From SAR324 cluster bacterium REDSEA-S27_B3 (GTDB lineage: Bacteria > SAR324 > NAC60-12), in assembly GCA_001627865.1 (NCBI GenBank), contig LUQO01000005.1, positions 62,001 through 126,000 of the forward strand: DNA of 64,000 bases, read 5' to 3'. Positions 51,468 to 60,670 of the stretch are shown here, piece by piece (within the stretch, counting starts at the first letter, position 1; each line of letters begins with the position of its first letter). The position numbers and the translations under genes were made by a program. The notes under the pieces are model-generated. The model was not told where the DNA came from. It worked only from the letters and a program-made list of their open reading frames with translations, and searched no databases.

Positions 51468-52883
51468 TTAATTAAAACACACAAACTCAAACTCAAATGA
51501 CTGGCGGTTAATTTTTCCTTTAGGCGGTGCAATCCAACCGGCAATTTCCCCAGGCTCCGTTACAGGCTGCATCAACGACTGTACAAACGTCCGATCTTCT
51601 TGAGAAGGAAGCCATTCCAGATGTTTTCTATCCCACTCATCTTGAGTGATAATGTTTCCTTCAGGATCAGCATGGATAGTGGAAAAATGTCCAATATTCC
51701 TGTTAAATGCACGGTGCGGAAGTTTAAATCTAAAATCATGTCCGGAGTTCTCAATTATTTTATTCCAGCGTCTTACACCCAAATCACAGTCTTCTATATA
51801 ATCATCACGCAAGCGTTCATTTACAGCATTCAGCGCAGGACAGTCAGTCTTAATAATTTTATCTCCGCTTAGTTCCAGCACAGGATAACTCGTATCATGA
51901 AGCAGATGATTATCATCAATTTTGGCTTCAGCCATACGTCCTTTGAGGCTTGTATTGTAATAAGTTGCCGCGTTAGTGGAGATCTCCTGGCCAAATAAAT
52001 CCGCTGACACACTGAAATGAAAATTGAGGTATTTTTGCAGAGTTGGCAGATCAATTCCTCCTTGTTCGCGAACATCATCAGTTTTGTGCTGATTCATCAA
52101 ATCGCATGTTCGCTGCACTATTCGTCCCACACCGCTTTCCCCTACAAACATGTGATGTGCTTCTTCGGTCAGCATAAACCTGCATGAACGCGATAAGGGG
52201 TCAAAAGCCGATTCTGCCAGTGAGGCCAGCTGAAATTTTCCATCACGATCAGTGAAAAATGTAAACATGAAAAACGAAAGCCAGTCCGGAGTTTCTTCAT
52301 TAAAGGCGTCCAGAATCCGGGGTTTGTCCTGATCTCCTGAATGCCTTTCCAACATTGCTTCCGCTTCTTCTCTTCCGTCCCGTCCAAAATAAGCTTGAAG
52401 CAGATATACCATGGCCCACAAATGTCTGCCTTCCTCAACATTGACCTGAAAAAGATTTCTTAGATCATAAAGCGAGGGACAGGTTTTTCCCAGATATCTT
52501 TGCTGTTCGACTGAGGCTGGTTCAGTATCTCCCTGTGTTACGATTAACCGACGGAGTTCTGAGCGGTATTCTCCCGGAACTTCCTGCCAGGCCGGCTGTC
52601 CTTTGTGAATACCAAAGTCAATTGTCCGATTGGGATCAGATGGTGTGAGAAAAATTCCCCAGCGATATTCAGGCATTTTCACATAATCAAAATGCGCCCA
52701 GCCTTCTTTTTCCACACTGATTGCTGTACGCAGATAAACATCTAACTCAGAACTTTTATCCGGCCCCAGTTCATCCCACCACTCAAGAAATTTAGGCTGC
52801 CATTGTTCCAATGCTCGTTGAAGACGCCTGTCACTGCTCAGGTCAACATTGTTTGGAATTTTTTCGGAATAATTTATGTTCAT
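51468..52883 (-). CDS. boxB: Benzoyl-CoA 2,3-epoxidase subunit BoxB
   Basis: 471 residues, the normal length. It is a diiron carboxylate protein; EEGRHLWAMVYLLQAYFGRD and EEAHHMFVGESGVGRIVQRT supply the E-X2-H type ligands. BoxB epoxidises benzoyl-CoA with O2 using electrons from the reductase BoxA. No boxA is present in this window, so it must be elsewhere or replaced. It lies between benzoate-CoA ligase and BoxC, so the pathway order is consistent. Confidence 0.93.
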   Translation of the reverse strand: MNINYSEKIPNNVDLSSDRRLQRALEQWQPKFLEWWDELGPDKSSELDVYLRTAISVEKEGWAHFDYVKMPEYRWGIFLTPSDPNRTIDFGIHKGQPAWQEVPGEYRSELRRLIVTQGDTEPASVEQQRYLGKTCPSLYDLRNLFQVNVEEGRHLWAMVYLLQAYFGRDGREEAEAMLERHSGDQDKPRILDAFNEETPDWLSFFMFTFFTDRDGKFQLASLAESAFDPLSRSCRFMLTEEAHHMFVGESGVGRIVQRTCDLMNQHKTDDVREQGGIDLPTLQKYLNFHFSVSADLFGQEISTNAATYYNTSLKGRMAEAKIDDNHLLHDTSYPVLELSGDKIIKTDCPALNAVNERLRDDYIEDCDLGVRRWNKIIENSGHDFRFKLPHRAFNRNIGHFSTIHADPEGNIITQDEWDRKHLEWLPSQEDRTFVQSLMQPVTEPGEIAGWIAPPKGKINRQSFEFEFVCFN

Positions 52884-52970
52884 TTAACTATGTATGATTG
52901 ATTAGGTGTTTTCATATTTTTTACATTTTGAATCTAAATCTGGTCAGACATTTTAATAAAGTAAATTTTT

Positions 52971-54620
52971 TTAAACTCGCTCCTTGTCGTATTTAGACAC
53001 TTTTCCAGTTCCATAAAGTTTGAGTGCGCCATTTTCTCCTGCAGCGTTTGGACGTTGAAAAATCCAGTTTTGCCATGCTGATAATCTGCCAAAAATTTTT
53101 GTTTCAAGTGTTTCAGGTCCGGCAAACCTAAGAGAGGCTTCCATACCGGTTAATGCGTCAGGTGAAAAACTGGTTCGTTCTTCAATTGAAATCCTGACTT
53201 CCTCATCCCAGTCGATGTCATCCGGAATAAATGTTACAATGCCTGATTCAAATGCTTCTTCTGCATCAAAGTCTTTCCCATTCTGATCCTGTATTTTTTC
53301 TATCATTTTCGGTTCGTTCAGAAATCTGGTTTGCACACGTGTCAAACCATTGCACATGAGCAAAGGACCAAAATTCATTTCAGTAGTTTGCAACACCGCA
53401 GGAGGTTCAGTGCTGTCCTCGAAATTTCCGTCCAGCATGTAACTTCTGTCTGCGGCAAAGACTAATTCCAGTAGAGTTCCCGTAAAACAGCTGCCTGGTT
53501 CTACCAGTGTTACCAAACTTCTTGACACAAGATCCAGCCGTTTTAAGACACGCTTGAGGTAATGCACAATCTCATTTACAAGCCAATGTTCCTTATGTTT
53601 TATTAAAACTTTATCTACTTGTGCAACCAGTTCTGCATTTCCGGAAGATCGGAATACCCATGTTCCCAGTTTAAGTTCATTGAAGGATAAATGTAGAATT
53701 GCATCATCAAGTTCTCTGGCAAGAGCCAGCGGCCAGAATTTGTCTCCTGCGGCTTTAATGCTTTCGGGTTCCAATGGTAAATCTTCTGAAGGACCCTGAA
53801 TAGTAAGATTTACAACTCCAGACTGACGATCACAAGAGGCAGTTAGGTTATCGTATCTGATATGATCTCCTTCTATTGTCCTGTTCAGACCAGTAAGAGT
53901 AATCCCTTGTTCATCAAGTGGTCTGTAAGATTTTTCAGAAAATTCCTGGGCGCGTTTCTCCACCATATCAGAAAATTTAGAGCGTGGAACCAGCTCATCT
54001 ATCAGTTTCCATTGTACTGCTCTTTTTCCGCGTATTCCTTCAGTTACAGTGCAAAAAAAGTCTGCGTGATCCCGGCGCACTCTGCGCTTATCCACAATCC
54101 TTGTCAGTCCGCCTGTTCCGGGAAGCACAGCCAGCAGTGGAACTTCAGGCAGAGAAACGGCGCTTGAGCTATCATCTACCAACATAATGTAATCGCTGGC
54201 CAGCGCCAGTTCGTAGCCTCCTCCGGCAGCTGTTCCGTTGATAGCGGCAATATATGTTTGTCCGGAACAGCTTGTTGCGTCCTCAATTGAATTCCTTGTT
54301 TCATTGGTGAATTTACAGAAATTTACCTTATGAGCATGTGATAACAGCCCGAGCATCTTTATATTTGCCCCGGAGCAAAAAACTTTATCCATTGATGATG
54401 TCAGTACAACAGTTCTGACTTCCGGATGTTCAAAACGAAGGCGCTGTACCGCGTCATTCAGCTCTATGTCAACTCCGAGGTCATAAGAATTCAGTTTTAA
54501 TTTATACCCTTTATAAAGTCCGCCATCTTCATTCACATTCAATTTTAATGTGGCCAGATGCCTGTTTATTTCAAGAGACCAGTGTTGATACTCATCAGGG
54601 TGAGTGTTGAATTTAATCAT
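52971..54620 (-). CDS. boxC: 2,3-epoxybenzoyl-CoA dihydrolase BoxC
   Basis: 549 residues of the crotonase fold: SSMDKVFCSGANIKML near residue 79 and INGTAAGGGYELALASDYIML near 129 form the oxyanion hole region, and a second crotonase-like half (FTGTLLELVFAADRSYML) follows near 380. BoxC opens the epoxide ring of 2,3-epoxybenzoyl-CoA, releasing formate and an aldehyde-CoA. Released formate could be taken up by the formate-THF ligase in this window (inference). It is the first gene of the minus-strand boxC-boxB-bclA run. Length is typical. The aldehyde dehydrogenase BoxD is absent. Confidence 0.92.
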   Translation of the reverse strand: MIKFNTHPDEYQHWSLEINRHLATLKLNVNEDGGLYKGYKLKLNSYDLGVDIELNDAVQRLRFEHPEVRTVVLTSSMDKVFCSGANIKMLGLLSHAHKVNFCKFTNETRNSIEDATSCSGQTYIAAINGTAAGGGYELALASDYIMLVDDSSSAVSLPEVPLLAVLPGTGGLTRIVDKRRVRRDHADFFCTVTEGIRGKRAVQWKLIDELVPRSKFSDMVEKRAQEFSEKSYRPLDEQGITLTGLNRTIEGDHIRYDNLTASCDRQSGVVNLTIQGPSEDLPLEPESIKAAGDKFWPLALARELDDAILHLSFNELKLGTWVFRSSGNAELVAQVDKVLIKHKEHWLVNEIVHYLKRVLKRLDLVSRSLVTLVEPGSCFTGTLLELVFAADRSYMLDGNFEDSTEPPAVLQTTEMNFGPLLMCNGLTRVQTRFLNEPKMIEKIQDQNGKDFDAEEAFESGIVTFIPDDIDWDEEVRISIEERTSFSPDALTGMEASLRFAGPETLETKIFGRLSAWQNWIFQRPNAAGENGALKLYGTGKVSKYDKERV

Positions 54621-54676
54621 TTTGTTAAATATCAGTAATTACCAGGAAACTGTGGTATTCAGCATGTAAAATTATT

Positions 54677-56167
54677 TTGATTGTGAGAGCTTACAATATT
54701 ATGATTATATTAACAGGAAGACATAGCTCAGTCCACTTTTTAACCAAACTCATGCCTCTACATTCTGAAACAGATTCATTAGCTGATCCTTTAAGTTTAG
54801 ATTTAAACGAACAATTTAAAGACAGTGACTTCCCAAAAAAACGTGTTTCATTTCATACACTTGGTTGTCGCTTGAATCAGTCTGAAACAGACGGTTTAAT
54901 ACGCAGCTTTAAACAGAGTGGTTATACTGTTGTCCCCGAAACAGAAATAACAGATGTTTGTGTTGTCAATACTTGTACAGTTACCGAACACAGCGACGCA
55001 AAAAACCGCCAGCTGATTCGCAGGCTCCACCGTCAAAATCCTGACGCAGTTATCGCAGTAACAGGCTGTTACGCACAGATGGATCCAAATGCTGTCGCAG
55101 GAATTGAAGGAGTCAGGCTTGTTATTGGGAACCAGGAAAAAATGCAGATTAAGGATTTTCTGGAACAGCAGGCTAATGGAAGTACACCTTTAATAGTTCA
55201 GACAAAAATAAATAAAAAACCTTTTACCGTTCCAGGTGTTAGCAGTGCTGAAAAGTCAGGGCAAAAACTAAAACGTTTATTTGAATACCAAAACACGCGT
55301 GCAATGTTAAAAATTCAGGACGGCTGTGATTTTATGTGTTCATTCTGCATTATTCCATTTGCCAGAGGACGTTCGCGCTGTCGTGATTTTACCAATTTGC
55401 AGGATGAAGCCAGATTGCTTGTTTCGGAAGGAGTACGGGAAATTGTTATTACCGGAGTGAATGTAGGCACATACAAGCTGGGAAAACGGACAATCCTAGA
55501 GATTATTGATTATCTTAATACACTGCCGGGACTGTCCCGCATCCGGATAAGTTCAATTGAACCCACCACTGTTCCGGACATGCTGTTTCAATATATGGCC
55601 GACCCTCAGCACAAACTTGTTCCATTTTTCCATCTTCCTTTACAGTCTGGATGTGATGCTGTTTTACACAAAATGCGCCGTCGTTATACTTCCGGAGAAT
55701 ATGCTGATGAGGTATGGAGAGCTTTTGAGGCTGTGCCGGACTTGTGTATCGGTACGGATGTGATGGTGGGTTTCCCTGATGAAAGCGAAACAGAGTTTGG
55801 ATGTACAAAAAATTTGCTGGAGAAACTGCCTATTGCATATTTTCACGTATTTCCATTTTCTGCTCGTAAAGGAACTCCTGCTTTTGTCATGAAAGAACAT
55901 GTTCTTTCTTCAGTAAAACAGCAGCGAGGAGAAGTGTTACGTCAGCTAAGCAATCAAAAAAGACATGACTTTCATAAACGGTTTATAGGCAAAATCCGAA
56001 ACGTACTTTGGGAATCACCCAATGCGGAGGGAAATTTCAGCGGTTACACTGATAATTTTATAAGGGTAATTTTGAATGAAGGCGGCTGTTTTGATTTACA
56101 AAATCAGATTTTACCCACTCATCTTGTAACGCACCAGGGACAGGTGATGTCAGGTGTAGTTGGGTAA
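54677..56167 (+). CDS. mtaB: tRNA (N6-threonylcarbamoyladenosine(37)) methylthiotransferase MtaB
   Basis: 496 residues from TTG 54677; ATG 54701 or 54752 are alternative starts. SFHTLGCRLNQSETD begins the UPF0004 domain with cluster cysteines (also NTCTVTEHSD and VTGCYAQMD), then the radical SAM motif CDFMCSFCIIPFARGRSRC near residue 214, and a C-terminal TRAM-like region. MtaB converts t6A37 to ms2t6A37 in tRNA using two 4Fe-4S clusters and SAM. It is divergent from boxC, 56 bases apart. All motifs are intact. Confidence 0.91.
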   Translation: MIVRAYNIMIILTGRHSSVHFLTKLMPLHSETDSLADPLSLDLNEQFKDSDFPKKRVSFHTLGCRLNQSETDGLIRSFKQSGYTVVPETEITDVCVVNTCTVTEHSDAKNRQLIRRLHRQNPDAVIAVTGCYAQMDPNAVAGIEGVRLVIGNQEKMQIKDFLEQQANGSTPLIVQTKINKKPFTVPGVSSAEKSGQKLKRLFEYQNTRAMLKIQDGCDFMCSFCIIPFARGRSRCRDFTNLQDEARLLVSEGVREIVITGVNVGTYKLGKRTILEIIDYLNTLPGLSRIRISSIEPTTVPDMLFQYMADPQHKLVPFFHLPLQSGCDAVLHKMRRRYTSGEYADEVWRAFEAVPDLCIGTDVMVGFPDESETEFGCTKNLLEKLPIAYFHVFPFSARKGTPAFVMKEHVLSSVKQQRGEVLRQLSNQKRHDFHKRFIGKIRNVLWESPNAEGNFSGYTDNFIRVILNEGGCFDLQNQILPTHLVTHQGQVMSGVVG

Positions 56168-56176
56168 ATAAAAAAC

Positions 56177-57028
56177 ATGCTTACACTTGTCAGCTGGAAT
56201 ATTCAATATGGGAAGGGTGTAGATGGACAAATTGACTTAAGCCGCATCTCACAAACAGTTCACAAGGATGGATTGCCTGATATTCTTTGTCTGCAGGAAG
56301 TCTCAAGAAACTATCCTTCTACAGATGACGGAGCTGATCAGGTTCAACAACTGCAAAAATTATTTCCTGATTATGAATCATATTACGGTGCAGTTCATGA
56401 CCGTTCCGTTGGAAAAGGTAAAGGACGCAAACAATTTGGGAACCTGATTTTAACACGAATTTCACCTGCCCAGGTTCTGCATCATTTGCTGCCCTCGCCT
56501 GCTGACTCAAAAGTAAAATGCATGGCAAGGCAGGTAACAGAAATGGTGATCACCACCAGTTCCGGGAATTTTCGTGTAATGAACACACATCTTGAATATT
56601 TCTCTGAAAAACAGCAGTTGGCACAAGTCCGGCGCATCAGAGAAATACATGAAGAAGCATCTGCACAGTATCGCAATCCAGGAATTGATCTGCCTAGCAC
56701 ACCTTTTGAGATTGTGACGCGTCCGGAAAGCATGATTATTTGCGGTGATTTCAACTTTACTCCTAACAGCAATGCTTATCAAAAGATGACCGCAAAATTT
56801 GAAGATGAAAATCTCGATCTTGTTAATGCCTGGACAGCTTTATATCCGGACAAACTACATCCAACGACTTGCGGAGTTTTTGATCATAATCAATGGAAAA
56901 AAGGGCCGCATTGCCGGGATTATTTTTTCATTAGTCAAAACATGACACAGCAAATTCATCTGCTCTCAGTCAATGCAGAGAGCAATGCCTCTGATCATCA
57001 GCCGATCCGCCTTGTTTTGAATGTGTGA
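56177..57028 (+). CDS. Endonuclease/exonuclease/phosphatase family protein
   Basis: 283 residues with the EEP order: LVSWNIQYGKG near 4, ILCLQEVSRNYP with catalytic Glu near 40, MNTHLEYFS near 135, ICGDFNFTPNSNAY near 194 and the C-terminal SDHQPIRLVL with His. Members cleave phosphodiesters of DNA, lipids or nucleotides with a metal ion. No signal peptide is seen. It starts 9 bases after mtaB, so it may be co-transcribed. Substrate unknown. Confidence 0.85.
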   Translation: MLTLVSWNIQYGKGVDGQIDLSRISQTVHKDGLPDILCLQEVSRNYPSTDDGADQVQQLQKLFPDYESYYGAVHDRSVGKGKGRKQFGNLILTRISPAQVLHHLLPSPADSKVKCMARQVTEMVITTSSGNFRVMNTHLEYFSEKQQLAQVRRIREIHEEASAQYRNPGIDLPSTPFEIVTRPESMIICGDFNFTPNSNAYQKMTAKFEDENLDLVNAWTALYPDKLHPTTCGVFDHNQWKKGPHCRDYFFISQNMTQQIHLLSVNAESNASDHQPIRLVLNV

Positions 57029-57029
57029 G

Positions 57030-57254
57030 ATGTCACGCTTGATACTAATACTATTTGCTGCAACTGTTGTCGGGTGTACAGGTTCAGTGGGATTAGAAAA
57101 CCAATACCATGCTGAAAGTGAATATTACGTTTCCTGCGCTCCCCATATCTTTTACTGCTACCGTAAATCTGATCTTATTTGTTACAGGGGATACCGTGTG
57201 ATTACTGTTGACAGTCGTGAAGAAAATCCCGGAATGATTATAAAATGCCACTAA
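57030..57254 (+). CDS. Small predicted lipoprotein of unknown function
   Basis: 74 residues from ATG 57030 (an ATG at 57021 would overlap the previous gene). A short basic start, hydrophobic LILILFAATVVGC and lipobox VVGC at about residues 16-19 predict a signal peptidase II lipoprotein. The mature part has five further cysteines (SCAPHIFYC, LICY, KC) that could form disulfides. It is not recognised as a family. Confidence 0.6.
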   Translation: MSRLILILFAATVVGCTGSVGLENQYHAESEYYVSCAPHIFYCYRKSDLICYRGYRVITVDSREENPGMIIKCH

Positions 57255-57521
57255 TAGTTGCCGACATTTTGTATTTCAAAGCAGTTAAATAATATGTGCA
57301 AAAATTGAAAAAATTATGGTGTGCCGTTTGCACAATTCCAAGGAAATAAAAAAATGTAGAATTTTTTTCCTAATGGGCTTGCAAATTCTCAGCTAGACTC
57401 ATATTCTCAACGGATTGTCTTTTTAGCAATTAAGTTTTTTTAATTCTTTCTTAAATTTTAATACGGACAAGCCGCTAAAAGAAAATCACTTTTGAGATTT
57501 TCTGTTGGTATTCAGGTGAAA

Positions 57522-58037
57522 ATGTCTAATGTCAGCCCGTATACGCGGGTTATCGCAGATTGTCTGCACTCACTCTCTGATGAAAAACAGGATGATTTTG
57601 TGTGCGACACAAAACAGGTGATACAGCTGCTGATTAACATGCTCCAAGGCAGAATGTTGGAGCATATTAAACAACGAGTAAGCAGCTATTATAAGATAGA
57701 GCAGGAAGCACTGAATGAAGAATTTTCAGTCTGCCTGATTGAAGTTTTTGCTGAAATATTTGGACTGTTTCGCAACAAGTTTGAAGAAACGCCCTGGCTG
57801 GTAAACGAAATTGCCAGGAGAATAGTTGAAGCTGAAACGAGGAATGGTTCAAAAACAGAAAGAAGCATCAACCAGATGTATCTTTCGATCTTCTGTAAAT
57901 ATTTTGAATACAAAAACATCGAAAAGATCATCTCAACCCTGCAAACTGATCCTCGTATACAGCGTGCGATAATTTCAGCAATTCCCTCCGCTGTACCTCC
58001 TAAGTCCCAGCAATTCACTACTTTTGCAAGAAACTGA
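57522..58037 (+). CDS. Hypothetical protein, helical, unknown function
   Basis: 171 residues from ATG 57522, preceded by CAGGTGAAA; a TTG at 57492 would add ten. It is strongly helical (EIARRIVEAETR, YFEYKNIEKIISTLQ) with no recognised motif. It stands alone between the lipoprotein and the oppositely oriented sucD. The 267-base gap before it is AT-rich and I see nothing else there. Confidence 0.55.
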   Translation: MSNVSPYTRVIADCLHSLSDEKQDDFVCDTKQVIQLLINMLQGRMLEHIKQRVSSYYKIEQEALNEEFSVCLIEVFAEIFGLFRNKFEETPWLVNEIARRIVEAETRNGSKTERSINQMYLSIFCKYFEYKNIEKIISTLQTDPRIQRAIISAIPSAVPPKSQQFTTFARN

Positions 58038-58151
58038 AAATAATACCGTTTCTTTAAAAGAAATTTCCAGGAAAATAATTTCTACAACCGCTTAGGAACA
58101 TTCAGGACCACAGCAGGTATTTGAAGCACAGACCTCTGTACAGGGGAATCT

Positions 58152-59027
58152 TCAGGCCAGTTCCAAAGCTTCAAGCATCTTAATCCCAATTTCATCCAGA
58201 GAATTTATTACATGTATTCCTGCTTCTCTTAATGCATTCATCTTTTCTTCTGCAGTTCCATGACCTCCGGAAATGATGGCACCGGCGTGTCCCATGCGTC
58301 GTCCGGGAGGAGCCGTTTGTCCGGCAATGAAACTGACTATCGGCTTAGTTACATTTTCTCTTGCAAAATCAGCCGCTTGTTCTTCTGCATCTCCTCCGAT
58401 TTCACCAATCATTACTATTGCCTCAGTTTGTTCATCCTGTTGAAACAAACTCAGACAGTCAATAAAATTAGTCCCATTAACAGGATCACCACCTATACCG
58501 ATACAGGTTGACTGACCTAAACCAGCACCGGTAATTTGACCTACTGCTTCATATGTCAAAGTTCCGGAACGTGAAACAATTCCAATACTTCCCTTTTGGT
58601 GAATAGCACCAGGCATGATTCCGATTTTAGATTGCCCTGGGGTAATTATGCCCGGACAATTAGGACCAATAAGCCGTGACCCCTTTTTGCGTACAAAATC
58701 AACTGCCTGTACCATATCCAATACTGGAACACCTTCAGTTATTGCCACAATCAAAGATATTTCAGCATCAGCTGCTTCCATTATGGCATCCGCGGCAAAT
58801 GCCGGTGGAACCAGAATCATTGATGCATTTGCCGCTGTCGCTGTAACTGCATCATGTACTGTGTTAAATATCGGTACACCTTCAAAATCCTGTCCCCCTT
58901 TTCCGGGTGTAACTCCAGCCACAACGTTTGTACCATAATCTATACATCCGCGTGTGTGGAGCATTCCCTGTGCTCCGGTAATTCCCTGAACCAGAAGTTT
59001 GGTATTGCTGTCAATAAGAATGGACAT
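58152..59027 (-). CDS. sucD: Succinate-CoA ligase subunit alpha
   Basis: 291 residues, normal SucD length. [20 protein letters not shown] near 14 binds Co[13 protein letters not shown] near 122 and [21 protein letters not shown] near 240 carry the phosphorylated histidine region. The alpha subunit with SucC converts succinyl-CoA to succinate with substrate-level phosphorylation. SucC normally precedes SucD but is not adjacent here: the next gene upstream is an MFS transporter. It may be a second copy or form a ligase with a distant partner. Confidence 0.92.
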   Translation of the reverse strand: MSILIDSNTKLLVQGITGAQGMLHTRGCIDYGTNVVAGVTPGKGGQDFEGVPIFNTVHDAVTATAANASMILVPPAFAADAIMEAADAEISLIVAITEGVPVLDMVQAVDFVRKKGSRLIGPNCPGIITPGQSKIGIMPGAIHQKGSIGIVSRSGTLTYEAVGQITGAGLGQSTCIGIGGDPVNGTNFIDCLSLFQQDEQTEAIVMIGEIGGDAEEQAADFARENVTKPIVSFIAGQTAPPGRRMGHAGAIISGGHGTAEEKMNALREAGIHVINSLDEIGIKMLEALELA

Positions 59028-59162
59028 GCGTTGCCTCTAAGTTATAGATCTAATAATTTGTGCTTTGATAGTGTAAATCGGTTTCAATTTTCATTAAAGG
59101 CAAAAGATCTGCTATTTTCTAATGATCATCACTGAAAAGTTGAACTCAGGAATTTATTTTTT

Positions 59163-60398
59163 TCAGAGATTATTTAATTTATATTTCCTGAGATAGAAAT
59201 GCAGTAATGGACCTATCAGTAGAATGATTCCGGTTGAAACAAAAGCCCAAAACCAGGCATTGGCATTGTTATGACCTCCATATGCACTTAATACTATACC
59301 AAAACCGACCGGACCCAAAAATGAACCGATGAAACCGATACTTGAATGAACGGCTAAAGTTACACCGCGACTTTCGTCTGTAGCACTCTCAATTGCGCCT
59401 GTTGTTATTGAAGCAGATTCTCCTGTGACAAAACATCCATAAACCAGCACAATTGCAATCAGTAATGGGTCTGCCATACCAATACTTTTTCCTGCAACTA
59501 TTGCCATGACTGCCGATAGTCCCATGATGCTGTATACAATACGTGTTCTGCCATAACGCATAGACAATTCATTGCCAATTACGCTGGCAGGCATTCCCAG
59601 CAGCACACCAAAGAATACAACCAGCGACGGCTGAATGTAGAATCCACCGGCAGCGTCTGACAAGGCAAAAGCTAGGTAAGCCACAATCCATGAACGGAAG
59701 GCAAAAAGTTCATAATTATGGGTTGAGTAGCAGGCAATCCATCCCATCGCTCTTGGATTTCGCAGCACCGGTCTGAAATCCAAAGAACGAAGCCCTGAAC
59801 GTTCTCCTACCTGGTTAGGACGATTTTCCAGAATTATCCACACTATCAGCATTGCTACTAATGCACAGGTCCCAGCAAACCAGAATGCTGTTTCCCATGC
59901 AAACCAGTTCTGTGTGTAACCTCCAATCAAGAAGGACAAAGCGCTGCCCACACCAAATGAGGAAGTATAAAACGATGTGGCACGCATTCTTGATTTACCT
60001 GATAAACGGTCAGTCAGAGCTTTAAGTCCGGGCATATATGTTCCAGCCAAACCAATTCCTCCTAATGTCCTGAAAATCATTGCAGTCCAGTATCCCTCTA
60101 CAAACAGAGCGAAACCAACACAACTCAGGAGAGTCAACAAAGCGCCGCAGATGTAAATTTTTTTTGCGTCGATCCAGTCAGTGATGCTGACCAGAATCAT
60201 CACAGAAACCATGTAGGCTCCATAATAAATTCCACTGATCCAACCCGCATCAACACTGTTAAGATTCCATTCGGAAAAGAAAAATGGGAGCATTGATGAA
60301 AATGTGAAAATACCCTGCATTAACAGCACCTCTGCAAGACAAGTCCAGAAAATTATTTGCACAGCAGATTTTTCTTGAATGATTGGCTTGGATTTCAT
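59163..60398 (-). CDS. Major facilitator superfamily transporter
   Basis: 411 residues with about twelve helices. The helix 2-3 loop has ITDWIDAKKIYICGALL, and GGIGLAGTYMPGLKALTDRLSGKSRMRA near 110 is the family pattern between helices 4 and 5. Its relatives include organic-anion and cyanate/nitrate type carriers; the substrate is unknown. It lies between sucD and the tct genes on the same strand, and has no co-transcribed partner visible. Confidence 0.83.
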   Translation of the reverse strand: MKSKPIIQEKSAVQIIFWTCLAEVLLMQGIFTFSSMLPFFFSEWNLNSVDAGWISGIYYGAYMVSVMILVSITDWIDAKKIYICGALLTLLSCVGFALFVEGYWTAMIFRTLGGIGLAGTYMPGLKALTDRLSGKSRMRATSFYTSSFGVGSALSFLIGGYTQNWFAWETAFWFAGTCALVAMLIVWIILENRPNQVGERSGLRSLDFRPVLRNPRAMGWIACYSTHNYELFAFRSWIVAYLAFALSDAAGGFYIQPSLVVFFGVLLGMPASVIGNELSMRYGRTRIVYSIMGLSAVMAIVAGKSIGMADPLLIAIVLVYGCFVTGESASITTGAIESATDESRGVTLAVHSSIGFIGSFLGPVGFGIVLSAYGGHNNANAWFWAFVSTGIILLIGPLLHFYLRKYKLNNL

Positions 60399-60637
60399 GT
60401 GTTATTTGATCTGTTTTCTGAAGAAAAAAATGAGGCGGGATTGTAGCAAACTCCGGTAATTGAGTTTGTCCTGAAATTAACTCAAAGATCAGAGAAATGG
60501 TGTAGTGCTTAAGGCTGCTCAGCTGTAGTGCTGCACATTATTCCCTAATAGAATGCATTGATAATAGTGTCTTGGATTTTTTCAAGTAAGGTGCCGATGA
60601 ATGCTGAATACTATTTTTTTCATGCAATACATAATAG

Positions 60638-60659
60638 CTGAAAAAATCCATTTTTTCAG
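60638..60659 (-). terminator. AT-rich stem-loop after tctA
   Basis: CTGAAAAAAT, loop CC, ATTTTTTCAG is a perfect 10-bp stem 11 bases past the tctA stop. The stem itself contains the A/T tracts and there is no separate U-tail, so it may be a bidirectional or weak terminator for tctCBA. Confidence 0.45.
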
Positions 60660-60670
60660 ATACGGTGAGA

